Assembly (NCBI GenBank): GCA_003696625.1
Contig: RFGR01000030.1
Coordinates: forward strand, 1-36,719
DNA length: 36,719 nt
DNA from: Planctomycetota bacterium
GTDB lineage: Bacteria; Planctomycetota; UBA1135
Reading direction: 5' to 3'
In this document: positions 27,687 through 35,241 of the stretch, one piece after another
Layout of the letters: the number at the start of each line of letters is the position of its first letter
Position numbering within the stretch: the stretch's first letter is position 1
The notes under the pieces: model-generated
What the model saw: the letters and a program-made list of their open reading frames with translations, nothing else
The model's database searches: none
Told to the model about the DNA's origin: nothing
Program-made: the position numbers and the translations under genes

Positions 27687-29095
27687 TTCAGGGGCAGGCC
27701 GGGCAGGAGGAGGCGGTCAGGGGCTCCCGGGGCCGGGACCAGCGCACGGACCCGAAGCTGGAAACGGTCGATCACCGCCAGGGTCGAGGCACCGGGACAG
27801 GCGGCCCAAATCCGCCGGCCTTCGGGGTCGAGAGCCAGGTCGGCGGCCGCCGCGGGGAGGTCGGTCGGGCGGCTGAGCTGGCCGGTGCCGAGATCGACCG
27901 CGACCAGCGAGGAGGGCTGGGCCAGGGCGACGAAGACGCGGTTTTCCTGCGGATCGAACAACACCGCGCCGAGGCCGGCGCCGACGTGCCAGGACTGTCG
28001 GACCTCGAGCGAGGCGGCGTCGAGGATCTGGAGAACTCCAGCGCGGGAGGAGACCACCGCCAGCCGCTGGCCGTCTTCGTCCAGGTCGAGATCGACCGGA
28101 CCGGCCTCGAGCAGACGGGTCGCGACCCTCTCCTGGCTGTCGGTCGAGAAGACCTGCAGCTCGTTCGCCTCGGGCAACAGGAGGTAGAGCCGGCGCAGGG
28201 CCGACGAGGTGATCGAACGCCCCGGCGCGCGGGTGGTCGGCGTGCGCTCGCCGAGCATCATCGACGGCAGCTCGAAGAAGCTGAGTTCGCGGCGGCCGGC
28301 CATGCTGACAGCGATGCCGGCACCGAGCGGCAGGTGACTGGCCCAGACCGGGCCGCCGCCGGCCGGCAGCCGCCGCTGGTCGCGAATCTCGCCCCGGCTG
28401 AGATCGAAGACCACGACCTCGTCGGTGCTCCGGTCCACCGCCAGGAGTTCGTTCGAGGCCAGCCCCCGGACCAGCCCGACGACGGCGTGGCCGGGCAGCA
28501 ACGTCCGGTGCGCCCGCTGCTGGATCCGGTCGAAGACGCAAACCCCGCCGGAGCGGCCGTCGGCGGCCAGGACCATGTCGAAGGGAAGCAGCGGCTCGGC
28601 CAGCGACAGCGACCAGGCCGGCGAGAAGGTGACCGGCTCCGGGCTCGATCGGGCGAGGTCGAGGTGGAGCAGGAGATCGACGGAGTCCTCGTCCTCGAGC
28701 GAGAGCGGCAGCGGTAGCAGGAGGCTGGCGTTCTCGAGCAACAGCGGCACGCCGCCCTGGTCCGGATCGTCGGACCAGACGTGGTCAAGGACGACGCGGA
28801 GGCCGCGATAGAAGCCGGCCGGCACCCGGCCGGTGGCCAGCCCGCGGTCGCCGGCTCCGAGCGGCACCCGGTTCCGGTCCAGGCCGAGGGCGTACTCGCC
28901 GGCGGCTCCGGCCAGGGTGAGGCCGGCGAAATCCGCGACCCGGCGGCTGGGGCCGCCGGCGACCGCGAGGTGGACGGTGACGGTGGCCCGGCCGCCGCCC
29001 TCGGGCCGGGGAGGCGGCGCCTCCTGCCGCCGGACCGCCGGCGCCGATTCGCAGGCGGCCAGCAGCAGGGCCAGCAGCGCCGAGCAGACCTTCAT
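27683..29095 (-). CDS. Lipoprotein with YVTN-type beta-propeller
   Basis: This 470-residue protein begins with a lipoprotein signal (MKVCSALLALLLAAC, lipobox LAAC, Cys15). After an N-terminal beta domain (TVTVHLAVAGGPS, about residues 30-180) come repeats of a YVTN/WD-like propeller: NELLAVDRSTDEVVVFDL, NELQVFSTDSQERVA, GVLQILDAASLEVRQSW, NRVFVALAQPSSLVAVDL. No heme motif is present. It is probably a surface or periplasmic scaffold for the neighbouring cytochromes. The ATG at 29095 overlaps the preceding stop by 4 bases (ATGA), and its own stop overlaps the barrel gene's ATG in the same way, so the three are tightly coupled. An upstream in-frame start at 29149 would lack the signal peptide. 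Confidence 0.75.
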   Translation of the reverse strand: MKVCSALLALLLAACESAPAVRRQEAPPPRPEGGGRATVTVHLAVAGGPSRRVADFAGLTLAGAAGEYALGLDRNRVPLGAGDRGLATGRVPAGFYRGLRVVLDHVWSDDPDQGGVPLLLENASLLLPLPLSLEDEDSVDLLLHLDLARSSPEPVTFSPAWSLSLAEPLLPFDMVLAADGRSGGVCVFDRIQQRAHRTLLPGHAVVGLVRGLASNELLAVDRSTDEVVVFDLSRGEIRDQRRLPAGGGPVWASHLPLGAGIAVSMAGRRELSFFELPSMMLGERTPTTRAPGRSITSSALRRLYLLLPEANELQVFSTDSQERVATRLLEAGPVDLDLDEDGQRLAVVSSRAGVLQILDAASLEVRQSWHVGAGLGAVLFDPQENRVFVALAQPSSLVAVDLGTGQLSRPTDLPAAAADLALDPEGRRIWAACPGASTLAVIDRFQLRVRALVPAPGAPDRLLLPGLPLK

Positions 29096-30507
29096 CGTCC
29101 GTAGTTCAGGCGGTTGTAGCTCTTGCTGCCGTGGCAGGTCGGCCAGCACTGACCGCCGTTGTTGTTCTGCTGGTACTGGTTCAAGCCGGGATTGGCCCCG
29201 ATCCGGATCAGGCTCGGCAGCGAGTGGGAACCGTGCACCTCGTGGCAGGCGGCGCAGGGCCGTTGCTTCTTGTCCACGTGGAAGGTGTGACCCTTGCTGA
29301 AGGCGGGTCTGTTGAAGCGGCTGTAGCCCTTGATCGTGTCGCTGGCGCCGTCGTTGGCGTAGGTGTCATAGCGGTGGCACTGGAAGCAGATCAGGTCGGG
29401 GGGAGTGATCTGCTTCTGGGTGTTCGCCGGCCAGCTTCCGGCCAACAGCGCCCGCTGGTCGCTGCCGTGCGGCCCGGCCGGAGACTGCGGATCGGGGCTG
29501 CGATGGCAGTCGCTGCACAGCACCACAGACGTGGCGGTCCAGCCGTTCACGAAGGAGCCGGCGCGGATGTTCGGGTCGTTGCCTTGCGCCTCGACCGGAT
29601 GGTAGGAGGGATTGTTCGGGTTGAGTTCGACCGCCAAGTCCTCGGCGCCGACCGGCAGGGTGGTCCAGCCGGAGTGGCACTTGAAGCAGACCTCGTATTC
29701 CTTGGGGCCGCTGAGCAGGTTCTGATCGCCGTCCACCCAGGTGTAGATCGGGCTGGTGCCGGCGGCGCCGTTCGTCACCCGGACCGAAGAGACTCCGCGC
29801 AGCGGCTCGCCGGCCACCGGCGGCTGAGTGCCGCCGGTGTTCTCGCGCGCCGCGTGTGGATTGTGGCAGTCCTCGCACTCGGCGTGCCGGTTGCCGCCGG
29901 CGAAGTTGCCGGGGGTGCCGCCCTCGCCGGCGTCGTGCTTGCCGTCGATGGTCGCGACCGGGTGGGCGTAGGCGCGCTGCAGTTCACCGGCGATGTCGTC
30001 GGCGGCGGGCCCGTTGCCGTCATGGCAGGTCAGGCAGGAGTTCTGCTCTCGGGCCACAGCCATGCGCGGGATCAGGCCGGAGGCGTCGGCGAAGCCGTGC
30101 GGGTCGTGGCAGTTCAGGCACTTGCCCTGGTCACCGGCCGGGCGCGCCGGCGGCACCGGGCCCGGCCAGCGGAAGGCGTTCGAGGTGGCGTGGGCGTTGG
30201 CCGTAGCCTCGCCCTGCCCGAGATAAACCTTCTCGGCGCCGGCGCCGGCGTGGCAGACGAAGCAGAGGTTGTCGTCGTTTGCCATCGGCAGGAGCATGTC
30301 GTGGGCCGGCAAACTGGTGCCCTGGTCGCTGGCGTGGGTGTAGTGACACTGGCTGCAGTCGCCGGTTTCGACCCCGGCGCGGCCGGAGACGCCGCGGACC
30401 GGATCACCGTGCAGGGTCAGCTCGAAGGTGCCGCCGAAGTAGGCGGCCGCAGCCGACAGGCCGGCCGAGGCCAGGCCGACGACGGCAAGGGCGGCGACTC
30501 GTTTCAT
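29092..30507 (-). CDS. Nona-/decaheme c-type cytochrome with a C-terminal CX3CH site
   Basis: This 471-residue exported cytochrome (signal MKRVAALAVVGLASAGLSAAAA) has nine CXXCH sites in order: CSQCH, CFVCH, CLNCH, CLTCH, CEDCH, CFKCH, CSDCH, CFQCH, CAACH. A tenth, CWPTCH, has three residues between the cysteines (C454-H459). CX3CH hemes are known in a few multiheme proteins, so ten hemes are possible. Several sites are followed by PH or THAS, the doubled-CXXCH pattern. I use the ATG at 30507 (MKRV), which overlaps the previous gene's stop (ATGA), over the GTG at 30519. Probably the main electron carrier paired with the downstream propeller lipoprotein and barrel. Confidence 0.88.
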   Translation of the reverse strand: MKRVAALAVVGLASAGLSAAAAYFGGTFELTLHGDPVRGVSGRAGVETGDCSQCHYTHASDQGTSLPAHDMLLPMANDDNLCFVCHAGAGAEKVYLGQGEATANAHATSNAFRWPGPVPPARPAGDQGKCLNCHDPHGFADASGLIPRMAVAREQNSCLTCHDGNGPAADDIAGELQRAYAHPVATIDGKHDAGEGGTPGNFAGGNRHAECEDCHNPHAARENTGGTQPPVAGEPLRGVSSVRVTNGAAGTSPIYTWVDGDQNLLSGPKEYEVCFKCHSGWTTLPVGAEDLAVELNPNNPSYHPVEAQGNDPNIRAGSFVNGWTATSVVLCSDCHRSPDPQSPAGPHGSDQRALLAGSWPANTQKQITPPDLICFQCHRYDTYANDGASDTIKGYSRFNRPAFSKGHTFHVDKKQRPCAACHEVHGSHSLPSLIRIGANPGLNQYQQNNNGGQCWPTCHGSKSYNRLNYGR

Positions 30508-31457
30508 TGGTTGTGGCACTGCTGGCAGGTCGAGAGGCGACGGAGGCCGTCGGCGTAGATCAGCGAGTCAACCCGACCGGAGCCGTGCGCCTTGTGGCAG
30601 GACAGGCAGGTCACGCGGTCGTCGCTGCTCGGCACGATGTCGTCGGTCGGGGTCTCGACCCGGACTCGGTTGGTGATCGGGCCGGCCCAGTGGGAGTAGT
30701 CGGCGTGGTCTTTGCCGAAAATGGTCTCCTCGTTCGGGTGGCGCAGCCAGGGGCGGGAAGCGCCGCCTTCCTCGCCGGCGGTCTTGCCGTGGAAGTTGTC
30801 GTGGCAGGAGTTGCAGAACTCGCCCATGCCCGAGCGGTCCTTCAGGTTGGCAGGCACATAGACCTGGGCCGGGTTGCTGCCGTTGGCCGAGACCAGCTCG
30901 TCCACCACCACGACCACGTTGCCGTTGTCGGCGGAACCGGGCGGGTCGAACAGCAGGTTGCGGTAGTTGCTGTTGCCGTGGACGTCGTGGCAGCTCGAGC
31001 ACTCGAGGGAGAAGGACTCCGACGAGCCGGGGGCCTGCAACGGCGAGGCCGGGCGCAGGTCGTGGCCGTGGTCGTTCGGGACGCCGGCGCCGCCGGTGAA
31101 CCAGCCGCCGGCCGGATCGGCCACGTAGCTGACCGGTTCGAGCACGTCCGGCGCCGCCGGGTCGGTGCCGTCGTGGCAGTAGAGGCAAAGCTCGGTGGGC
31201 GAGCCCATCCGCAGCAGGTTGTCCGCCGGCTCGGCCACCCCGTCATAGCGCATCGGCTGTCCGTGCAGCGAGTTGTGGGTGGTGTGGCAGTCGCTGCAGA
31301 CCAGGTTGTCGCCGTGGTGCCAGCCGCCGGCGCGGGGGCCGGCGGCCGGAAAGCCGCCGCCCAGTCCGGCCCGGGGCCGGGCTGGACGGACCGGCTCCTG
31401 CGGCGGCGCCAGCAGGAGCGGAACGGCCAGGGTGGCGAGGAGCAAGGACATGGGCAA
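30504..31457 (-). CDS. OmcS-like hexaheme c-type cytochrome (copy 2)
   Basis: This 317-residue exported cytochrome has six CXXCH sites: CSDCHTTHNS, CLYCH, CSSCHDVHG, CNSCHDNFH, CLSCHKAHGSG, CQQCH. Order and surroundings match what I recall of Geobacter OmcS: first site followed by THNS, third by PHG-type His, a WC/FC-x2-CH-x2-H fourth site, then LRHP, then CLSCHxAHxSG with a short C-terminal site. OmcS polymerises into conductive filaments, so this may be a filament-forming or related cytochrome. The start is either TTG at 31457 (AGGA 6 bases upstream) or ATG at 31451. It begins a coupled operon with the next three genes and is a paralogue of the hexaheme gene upstream. Confidence 0.85.
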   Translation of the reverse strand: MPMSLLLATLAVPLLLAPPQEPVRPARPRAGLGGGFPAAGPRAGGWHHGDNLVCSDCHTTHNSLHGQPMRYDGVAEPADNLLRMGSPTELCLYCHDGTDPAAPDVLEPVSYVADPAGGWFTGGAGVPNDHGHDLRPASPLQAPGSSESFSLECSSCHDVHGNSNYRNLLFDPPGSADNGNVVVVVDELVSANGSNPAQVYVPANLKDRSGMGEFCNSCHDNFHGKTAGEEGGASRPWLRHPNEETIFGKDHADYSHWAGPITNRVRVETPTDDIVPSSDDRVTCLSCHKAHGSGRVDSLIYADGLRRLSTCQQCHNQ

Positions 31458-31531
31458 GATCTTTCCTAGCTCTCCGCGCCGATCAGTGCCAGTCGCTTTG
31501 AGCCTGGGAAGCGGCTGTCGATAGCTACGAC

Positions 31532-31558
31532 GAGGCCCCCGGCATCACCGGGGGCCTC
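31532..31558 (-). terminator. Strong hairpin between the two OmcS-like genes
   Basis: GAGGCCCCCGG (31532-31542) and CCGGGGGCCTC (31548-31558) form a perfect 11-bp stem with a 5-base loop, 27 bases after the stop of the first hexaheme gene. The T-run is lacking. It is the best terminator-like structure in the window and may lower expression of the downstream operon. Confidence 0.65.
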
Positions 31559-31584
31559 GCGCTCAGGAGTTCAGCTCAGCGGGA

Positions 31585-32643
31585 TCAGCTCCCCTGGACG
31601 TGGCACTGACCGCAGAGGGCCTCCTTCTGGGTGGCGTCGGTGTCGCCGTTCTCGGTGATCGTACCGGTGCCGCTCATCCAGATCAGGCCGAAAGCGTTGC
31701 CGTTGCCGTGCGACTTGTGGCAGGACATGCAGCTCGGAGTGATGTCGGCAGCCGAGCCGTCCCAGACGCCGCTGGCGGACATGACCTTGACGTGGTTGGT
31801 GTGGCCGGCGAAGACGGCGAGGCTGGAGTGGCCGCCGCCGAGAGCGCCGATGTCGACCCCGGCGACCGGGTGCCGGTGGAACTCCTCGTAGGCGGAGCCG
31901 GTGGCCACGCCGCCGACTTCCGTGCCGCCCGGAGCGCCGTAGAAGTTGGTGTGGCAGCCGCCGCACCACTTGCCGTAGGTCGAGGCGTTGGTGTCCGGCT
32001 CGTTGTAGTTGATGTCGTTGAAGTCGTAGGAGTTGGCCGCGGTCTCGAAGACGTCCAGCGCCAGGTTGTTGGTGCCGATGGCGTAGGTGACCTGGGCGTA
32101 GGCGAAGCCGGTGCCGCCCGGATCCATCTTCATGTTCCGGTAGGTGTTGACGCCGCCGGCGTAGCCGTGCTGGTTGTGGCAGTTGACGCAGTTGAGGCCG
32201 TGGCCGGTGCCGTTGTCATCCTCGGGCTTCCAGGTGCCGCCCGGAGCGGTGTCGAGGGTGTCCAGGGTGTGGCCGGTGGCCGGTTGGCCGATGACGCCGT
32301 CCCGGTTCAGGAAGCCGGCGTTCCGGACGATGCCCGGGTACTTGCCGCCGTTGGCGTCGAGGACGTCGGGGGCGACGGAGCTCTGGTCGTGGCAGCTCAG
32401 GCAGAGGTCGTTGACCTCGGCGCGCAGCAGGTACTCGTGCGGAGTGGTGTCCGGAGTGAGGAAGAAGCCGGAGCCGTCCGGGTTGTAGCCGTGCTGCTGC
32501 GAAGCGTGCATGACGTGGCAGTCACTGCAGATCAGGGTGGCGCCGGTGTGGAAGTCACCGGTCGTATCCCCGACCGTGGCCGCCGGAGCCAGCAGGAGCC
32601 CGAGGGGCAGGCTGGCGAGGAGGACCTTCGTTGCGAGGTGCAT
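31585..32643 (-). CDS. OmcS-like hexaheme c-type cytochrome (copy 1)
   Basis: This 352-residue exported cytochrome (signal MHLATKVLLASLPLGLLLAPAA) has six sites in the OmcS order: CSDCHVMHAS, CLSCH, CVNCHNQHG, WCGGCHTNF, CMSCHKSHGNG, CGQCH, with the conserved HRHP segment between sites four and five. Loops are rich in Gly, Asn, Thr and aromatic residues, more so than in copy 2, as is common in abundant extracellular or filament cytochromes. The ATG is preceded by AAGGGAAACC, a good Shine-Dalgarno. It appears to be transcribed alone, between a candidate promoter at 32785-32812 and the terminator at 31532-31558, which suits a highly expressed product. Filament formation is inference. Confidence 0.88.
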   Translation of the reverse strand: MHLATKVLLASLPLGLLLAPAATVGDTTGDFHTGATLICSDCHVMHASQQHGYNPDGSGFFLTPDTTPHEYLLRAEVNDLCLSCHDQSSVAPDVLDANGGKYPGIVRNAGFLNRDGVIGQPATGHTLDTLDTAPGGTWKPEDDNGTGHGLNCVNCHNQHGYAGGVNTYRNMKMDPGGTGFAYAQVTYAIGTNNLALDVFETAANSYDFNDINYNEPDTNASTYGKWCGGCHTNFYGAPGGTEVGGVATGSAYEEFHRHPVAGVDIGALGGGHSSLAVFAGHTNHVKVMSASGVWDGSAADITPSCMSCHKSHGNGNAFGLIWMSGTGTITENGDTDATQKEALCGQCHVQGS

Positions 32644-32878
32644 GGTTTCCCTTGTTGCTGGAGGAGGTTGGTTGAGCGGGGAGCCCGGGTGCGATGGGGG
32701 AAGGCCATGCCCCGGAGGCGGAACTCCCAGAGATCAGCCAGCGGCCGGTTGCTTGGAGAAGCGGGGACCAAGCGCTGGCCCTCTTAGATAAGTTCTTGCT
32801 AAAGTCGGCCAAGGGGAGTTCTCGGACATTTTGTGACGGAACTGTGGCAGTAAAAACTCCGACGCGCGGCCGAAAACC
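32644..32878 (-). promoter_or_regulatory. Promoter and leader region of the first OmcS-like gene
   Basis: On the minus strand TTGGCC (32812-32807) and TATCTA (32790-32785), 16 bases apart, are a moderate -35/-10 pair, giving a leader of about 135 bases. The surrounding 90 bases are notably AT-richer. I looked for a c-di-GMP/cGAMP (GEMM) riboswitch in the leader and did not see its conserved GCAAAGC core. Confidence 0.4.
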
Positions 32879-33979
32879 TTAATCCAGACCGAACGGGTCG
32901 GCCGAGAAGCCCAAAGATTTCGGCACTTCGCCGAGGAGGGAATCTTCTTTCCCGGATGGGGCGCCCGGCGGCAAGTTCTTGCGCACCTCCCGAAAGAACT
33001 CGAAGGCCTGGATCCGGCCCGTGCCCTTCTCGGCCACGTAGAGGATCTGGCCGTCGCCGGCTGCCAGGTCCACCGGTCGGTAGGTGTCGCCGGGGCGGGT
33101 TCCCAGTCCCCCGAACTGGAACAGGAACTTGCCCATCGAGTCGAAGACCTTCACTGCGTGCTGGATCGCGTCGCAGACGACCACCAAACCGGCCGGGGTC
33201 ACAGCGATCGCAGCCGGGGCCGAGAAGTTCATCTTGCCGTCGGCGTGGCGACCCCAGCCGAACTGGTACTCGCGGTCCGAGGCCCGAAAGGCCTGGACGA
33301 CGAAAGCGTCGCGGCTGCCCGGCGGCGGGGTTCCCCGCTCGAGGACGTAGAGCAGGCTGCCGTCCGGCGACCAGGCCGCCCCGGAGGGGGAGGAAAACCG
33401 GCCCCGACCGTAGCCCTTCCGGCCCAGCCGCCAGCGTAGGGCGCCGCTGTCCGCCTCCAGGCAGAGGACCTGGCCGGCCTCGGCGTCGCCGACCAGGATC
33501 GAGCCGTCCGGTGCCAGATCCAGGAAACTGAGGTTGGCCCGCCCGGTGGCCCCGGGAACCTCGATGTCGTCGAGCCAGTCGCCGCGGTAGTTGAAGCGGC
33601 GCAGGGCGCCGACTCGGGCGAAGGTGACCCAGATCCGGCCTTCGAGATCGACCACCAAGTTGCCCGGATTCCGCATCGCCTGCGGCCCGCCGAAGGCGAA
33701 CTTCGGGAACAGGTCGGGTGTGAACATCCCCGCCCGCCCCTGGCGCTGATCGAGGGCGACGACCTCGTGGGCGACCCGGTCGTAGGCGACCCCGGCCAGG
33801 TCCTCGAACCGGCCCTCGAACAGCCACGACCAGGCCGAGGTCAGGGGCCGGACGGTCCAGACGATCTCGTTTTCGAAGGCGCTGCGGGTGCGGGTGCCGC
33901 CCTCCTGGGCGGCGAGGCCGCCGGCGGCCAGGGCCAGGAAGGCCGCGGCTACTGCAGGACGTCGTGACAAGAGACGCAC
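32879..33979 (-). CDS. Exported NHL-repeat beta-propeller protein
   Basis: This 366-residue protein has a signal peptide (MRLLSRRPAVAAAFLALAAGGLAA) and NHL-type repeats typical of a six-bladed propeller: AMRNPGNLVVDLEGRIWV, ANLSFLDLAPDGSILVGD, FSSPSGAAWSPDGSLLYV, FSAPAAIAVTPAGLVVV, YRPVDLAAGDGQILYVAEKG. No heme site is present. NHL proteins often sit beside multiheme cytochromes in Geobacter-like genomes, presumably as assembly or surface partners. I choose the GTG at 33979, because it begins the signal peptide; it lies inside the 16-heme gene (31-base overlap), indicating coupling. Further upstream the frame is only a shadow of the cytochrome. Confidence 0.8.
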   Translation of the reverse strand: MRLLSRRPAVAAAFLALAAGGLAAQEGGTRTRSAFENEIVWTVRPLTSAWSWLFEGRFEDLAGVAYDRVAHEVVALDQRQGRAGMFTPDLFPKFAFGGPQAMRNPGNLVVDLEGRIWVTFARVGALRRFNYRGDWLDDIEVPGATGRANLSFLDLAPDGSILVGDAEAGQVLCLEADSGALRWRLGRKGYGRGRFSSPSGAAWSPDGSLLYVLERGTPPPGSRDAFVVQAFRASDREYQFGWGRHADGKMNFSAPAAIAVTPAGLVVVCDAIQHAVKVFDSMGKFLFQFGGLGTRPGDTYRPVDLAAGDGQILYVAEKGTGRIQAFEFFREVRKNLPPGAPSGKEDSLLGEVPKSLGFSADPFGLD

Positions 33980-35241
33980 AGATCCCGGCGCGGGTCGTCC
34001 CGGAGGAAGAAGGCGTGCTGCGTGCCGTGCGGATCGTGGCAGGACAGGCAGTCGACCGGCAGACCGTTCCGCGGGTCGATCACGTCCTCGCCCATCGGGT
34101 GGGAGCGCATCTGCAGGTTGGAGTGTCCCTCGTGGCAGACCGCGCAGGTGCCGATGATGCTGGCCCGGATCAGCTTCGGCTGAGCGGAGGCGTGCGGAGT
34201 GTGGCAGCCGACGCAGTTGCCGTCGTTGTAGCTCAGGTGGCTGGCCGTACTGGCCTCGGCCCGCTGCTTGATTTCGTCGTGACAGCTCAGGCAGACCTCG
34301 CGCGGCTTGGCGGCCAACAGGGCCTGCTGGTCGGAGGCGTGCGGGGTGTGGCAGGCCAGACACATGCCTTCCTCGGCCGGCGCGTGGGCGACGACCTGGT
34401 TCGGCACCTTGGTGACGTCGTCGTGGCAGGTGAAGCAGAGATCCGGCGGCTCGTCGAGGGTGGTCCTGGCGTCCTCGGCCTCGGTGTCGTGACACATGTC
34501 GCAGGCCAGTTCCTCGAACGGCGGGTGCTCGAGGGTGCGGATCAGGGTGGCGTTCGGCGAGTGGTGCGGGGTGTGGCAGGAGGTGCAGTCCAGCTCCGCC
34601 AGCGGCGCGCCCAGGTGCTGCTCGGACAGGTCCTCGTCCTCGAGGTCGTGGCACTGCCCACAGAGTTCGGCGCCCTCGGCCACCACGTTGCCTTCGCCCT
34701 GGCCGGCGTGCGGATCGTGGCAAGCCAGGCAGTCGCCCATCATGAACGGCCCGTGCACCGTGCCTTCCTCGTTCTCGGTGGCGGCGACCAGGTCCTGGTG
34801 GCACTTGCCGCACAGGTCCATGCCTTCGGCCTGAAGGCCGCGCGCCAGCTCCGAGCGGTGGGGGTTGTGGCAGCTCGTGCACTGGCCCTCGGCCGCCGGC
34901 GAGTGGACGAAGGGGGACTCCAGCCGCTGCGGGAAATCGGCGTGGCAGGTGAAGCAGAGACCGCGCAGGTCGCCGGTGAGCAGCGAGCCGTGGCGGCTGG
35001 CGTGGGGGTTGTGGCAGGAGAGGCAGCGGCCTTGTTCGACCGGAGCGTGGACGAACTCCTCGCCTTCCCGGGCCGGACCGACGTGGCCCTCGTGGCACTT
35101 GGCGCAGAGCACGGACTCGTCGGCCGGCAGGCCGAGGCGCGCCCGCTTCTCGACCAGCCCGCCCTCCTCCTGGGCGCCGGCGGCGGCGGCGAGGCCGAGG
35201 ACGGCGAAGACGGCGAGGGAACGGCGCGTAACGTCGATCAC
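33949..35241 (-). CDS. 16-heme c-type cytochrome (doubled CXXCH motifs)
   Basis: This 430-residue exported protein (signal VTRRSLAVFAVLGLAAAAGA) has sixteen CXXCH sites. Two kinds alternate: CxxCHxPH (for example CLSCHNPHASRHGSLL, CLACHDPHAG, CLACHTPHASDQQALL) and a simpler LCxxCH. This is the doubled-CXXCH (Paired_CXXCH) pattern, giving about eight two-heme modules of 45-50 residues in a chain, as expected of a periplasm-spanning or surface electron wire. The GTG at 35241 overlaps the previous stop (GTGA) and has GGAGG 7 bases upstream, which settles the start. The density is about one heme per 26 residues. Confidence 0.9.
   Translation of the reverse strand: MIDVTRRSLAVFAVLGLAAAAGAQEEGGLVEKRARLGLPADESVLCAKCHEGHVGPAREGEEFVHAPVEQGRCLSCHNPHASRHGSLLTGDLRGLCFTCHADFPQRLESPFVHSPAAEGQCTSCHNPHRSELARGLQAEGMDLCGKCHQDLVAATENEEGTVHGPFMMGDCLACHDPHAGQGEGNVVAEGAELCGQCHDLEDEDLSEQHLGAPLAELDCTSCHTPHHSPNATLIRTLEHPPFEELACDMCHDTEAEDARTTLDEPPDLCFTCHDDVTKVPNQVVAHAPAEEGMCLACHTPHASDQQALLAAKPREVCLSCHDEIKQRAEASTASHLSYNDGNCVGCHTPHASAQPKLIRASIIGTCAVCHEGHSNLQMRSHPMGEDVIDPRNGLPVDCLSCHDPHGTQHAFFLRDDPRRDLCVSCHDVLQ

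Noticed and set aside
31451-31531. TGGCAC sequence upstream of the second hexaheme gene as a sigma-54 promoter
   Set aside because: The -12 TTGC element is missing at the required distance (GGCGC instead).
32644-32784. GEMM (c-di-GMP/cGAMP) riboswitch in the cytochrome leader, as in Geobacter
   Set aside because: The conserved GCAAAGC-type core and tetraloop receptor pattern are not present here or in the 31,458-31,531 leader.
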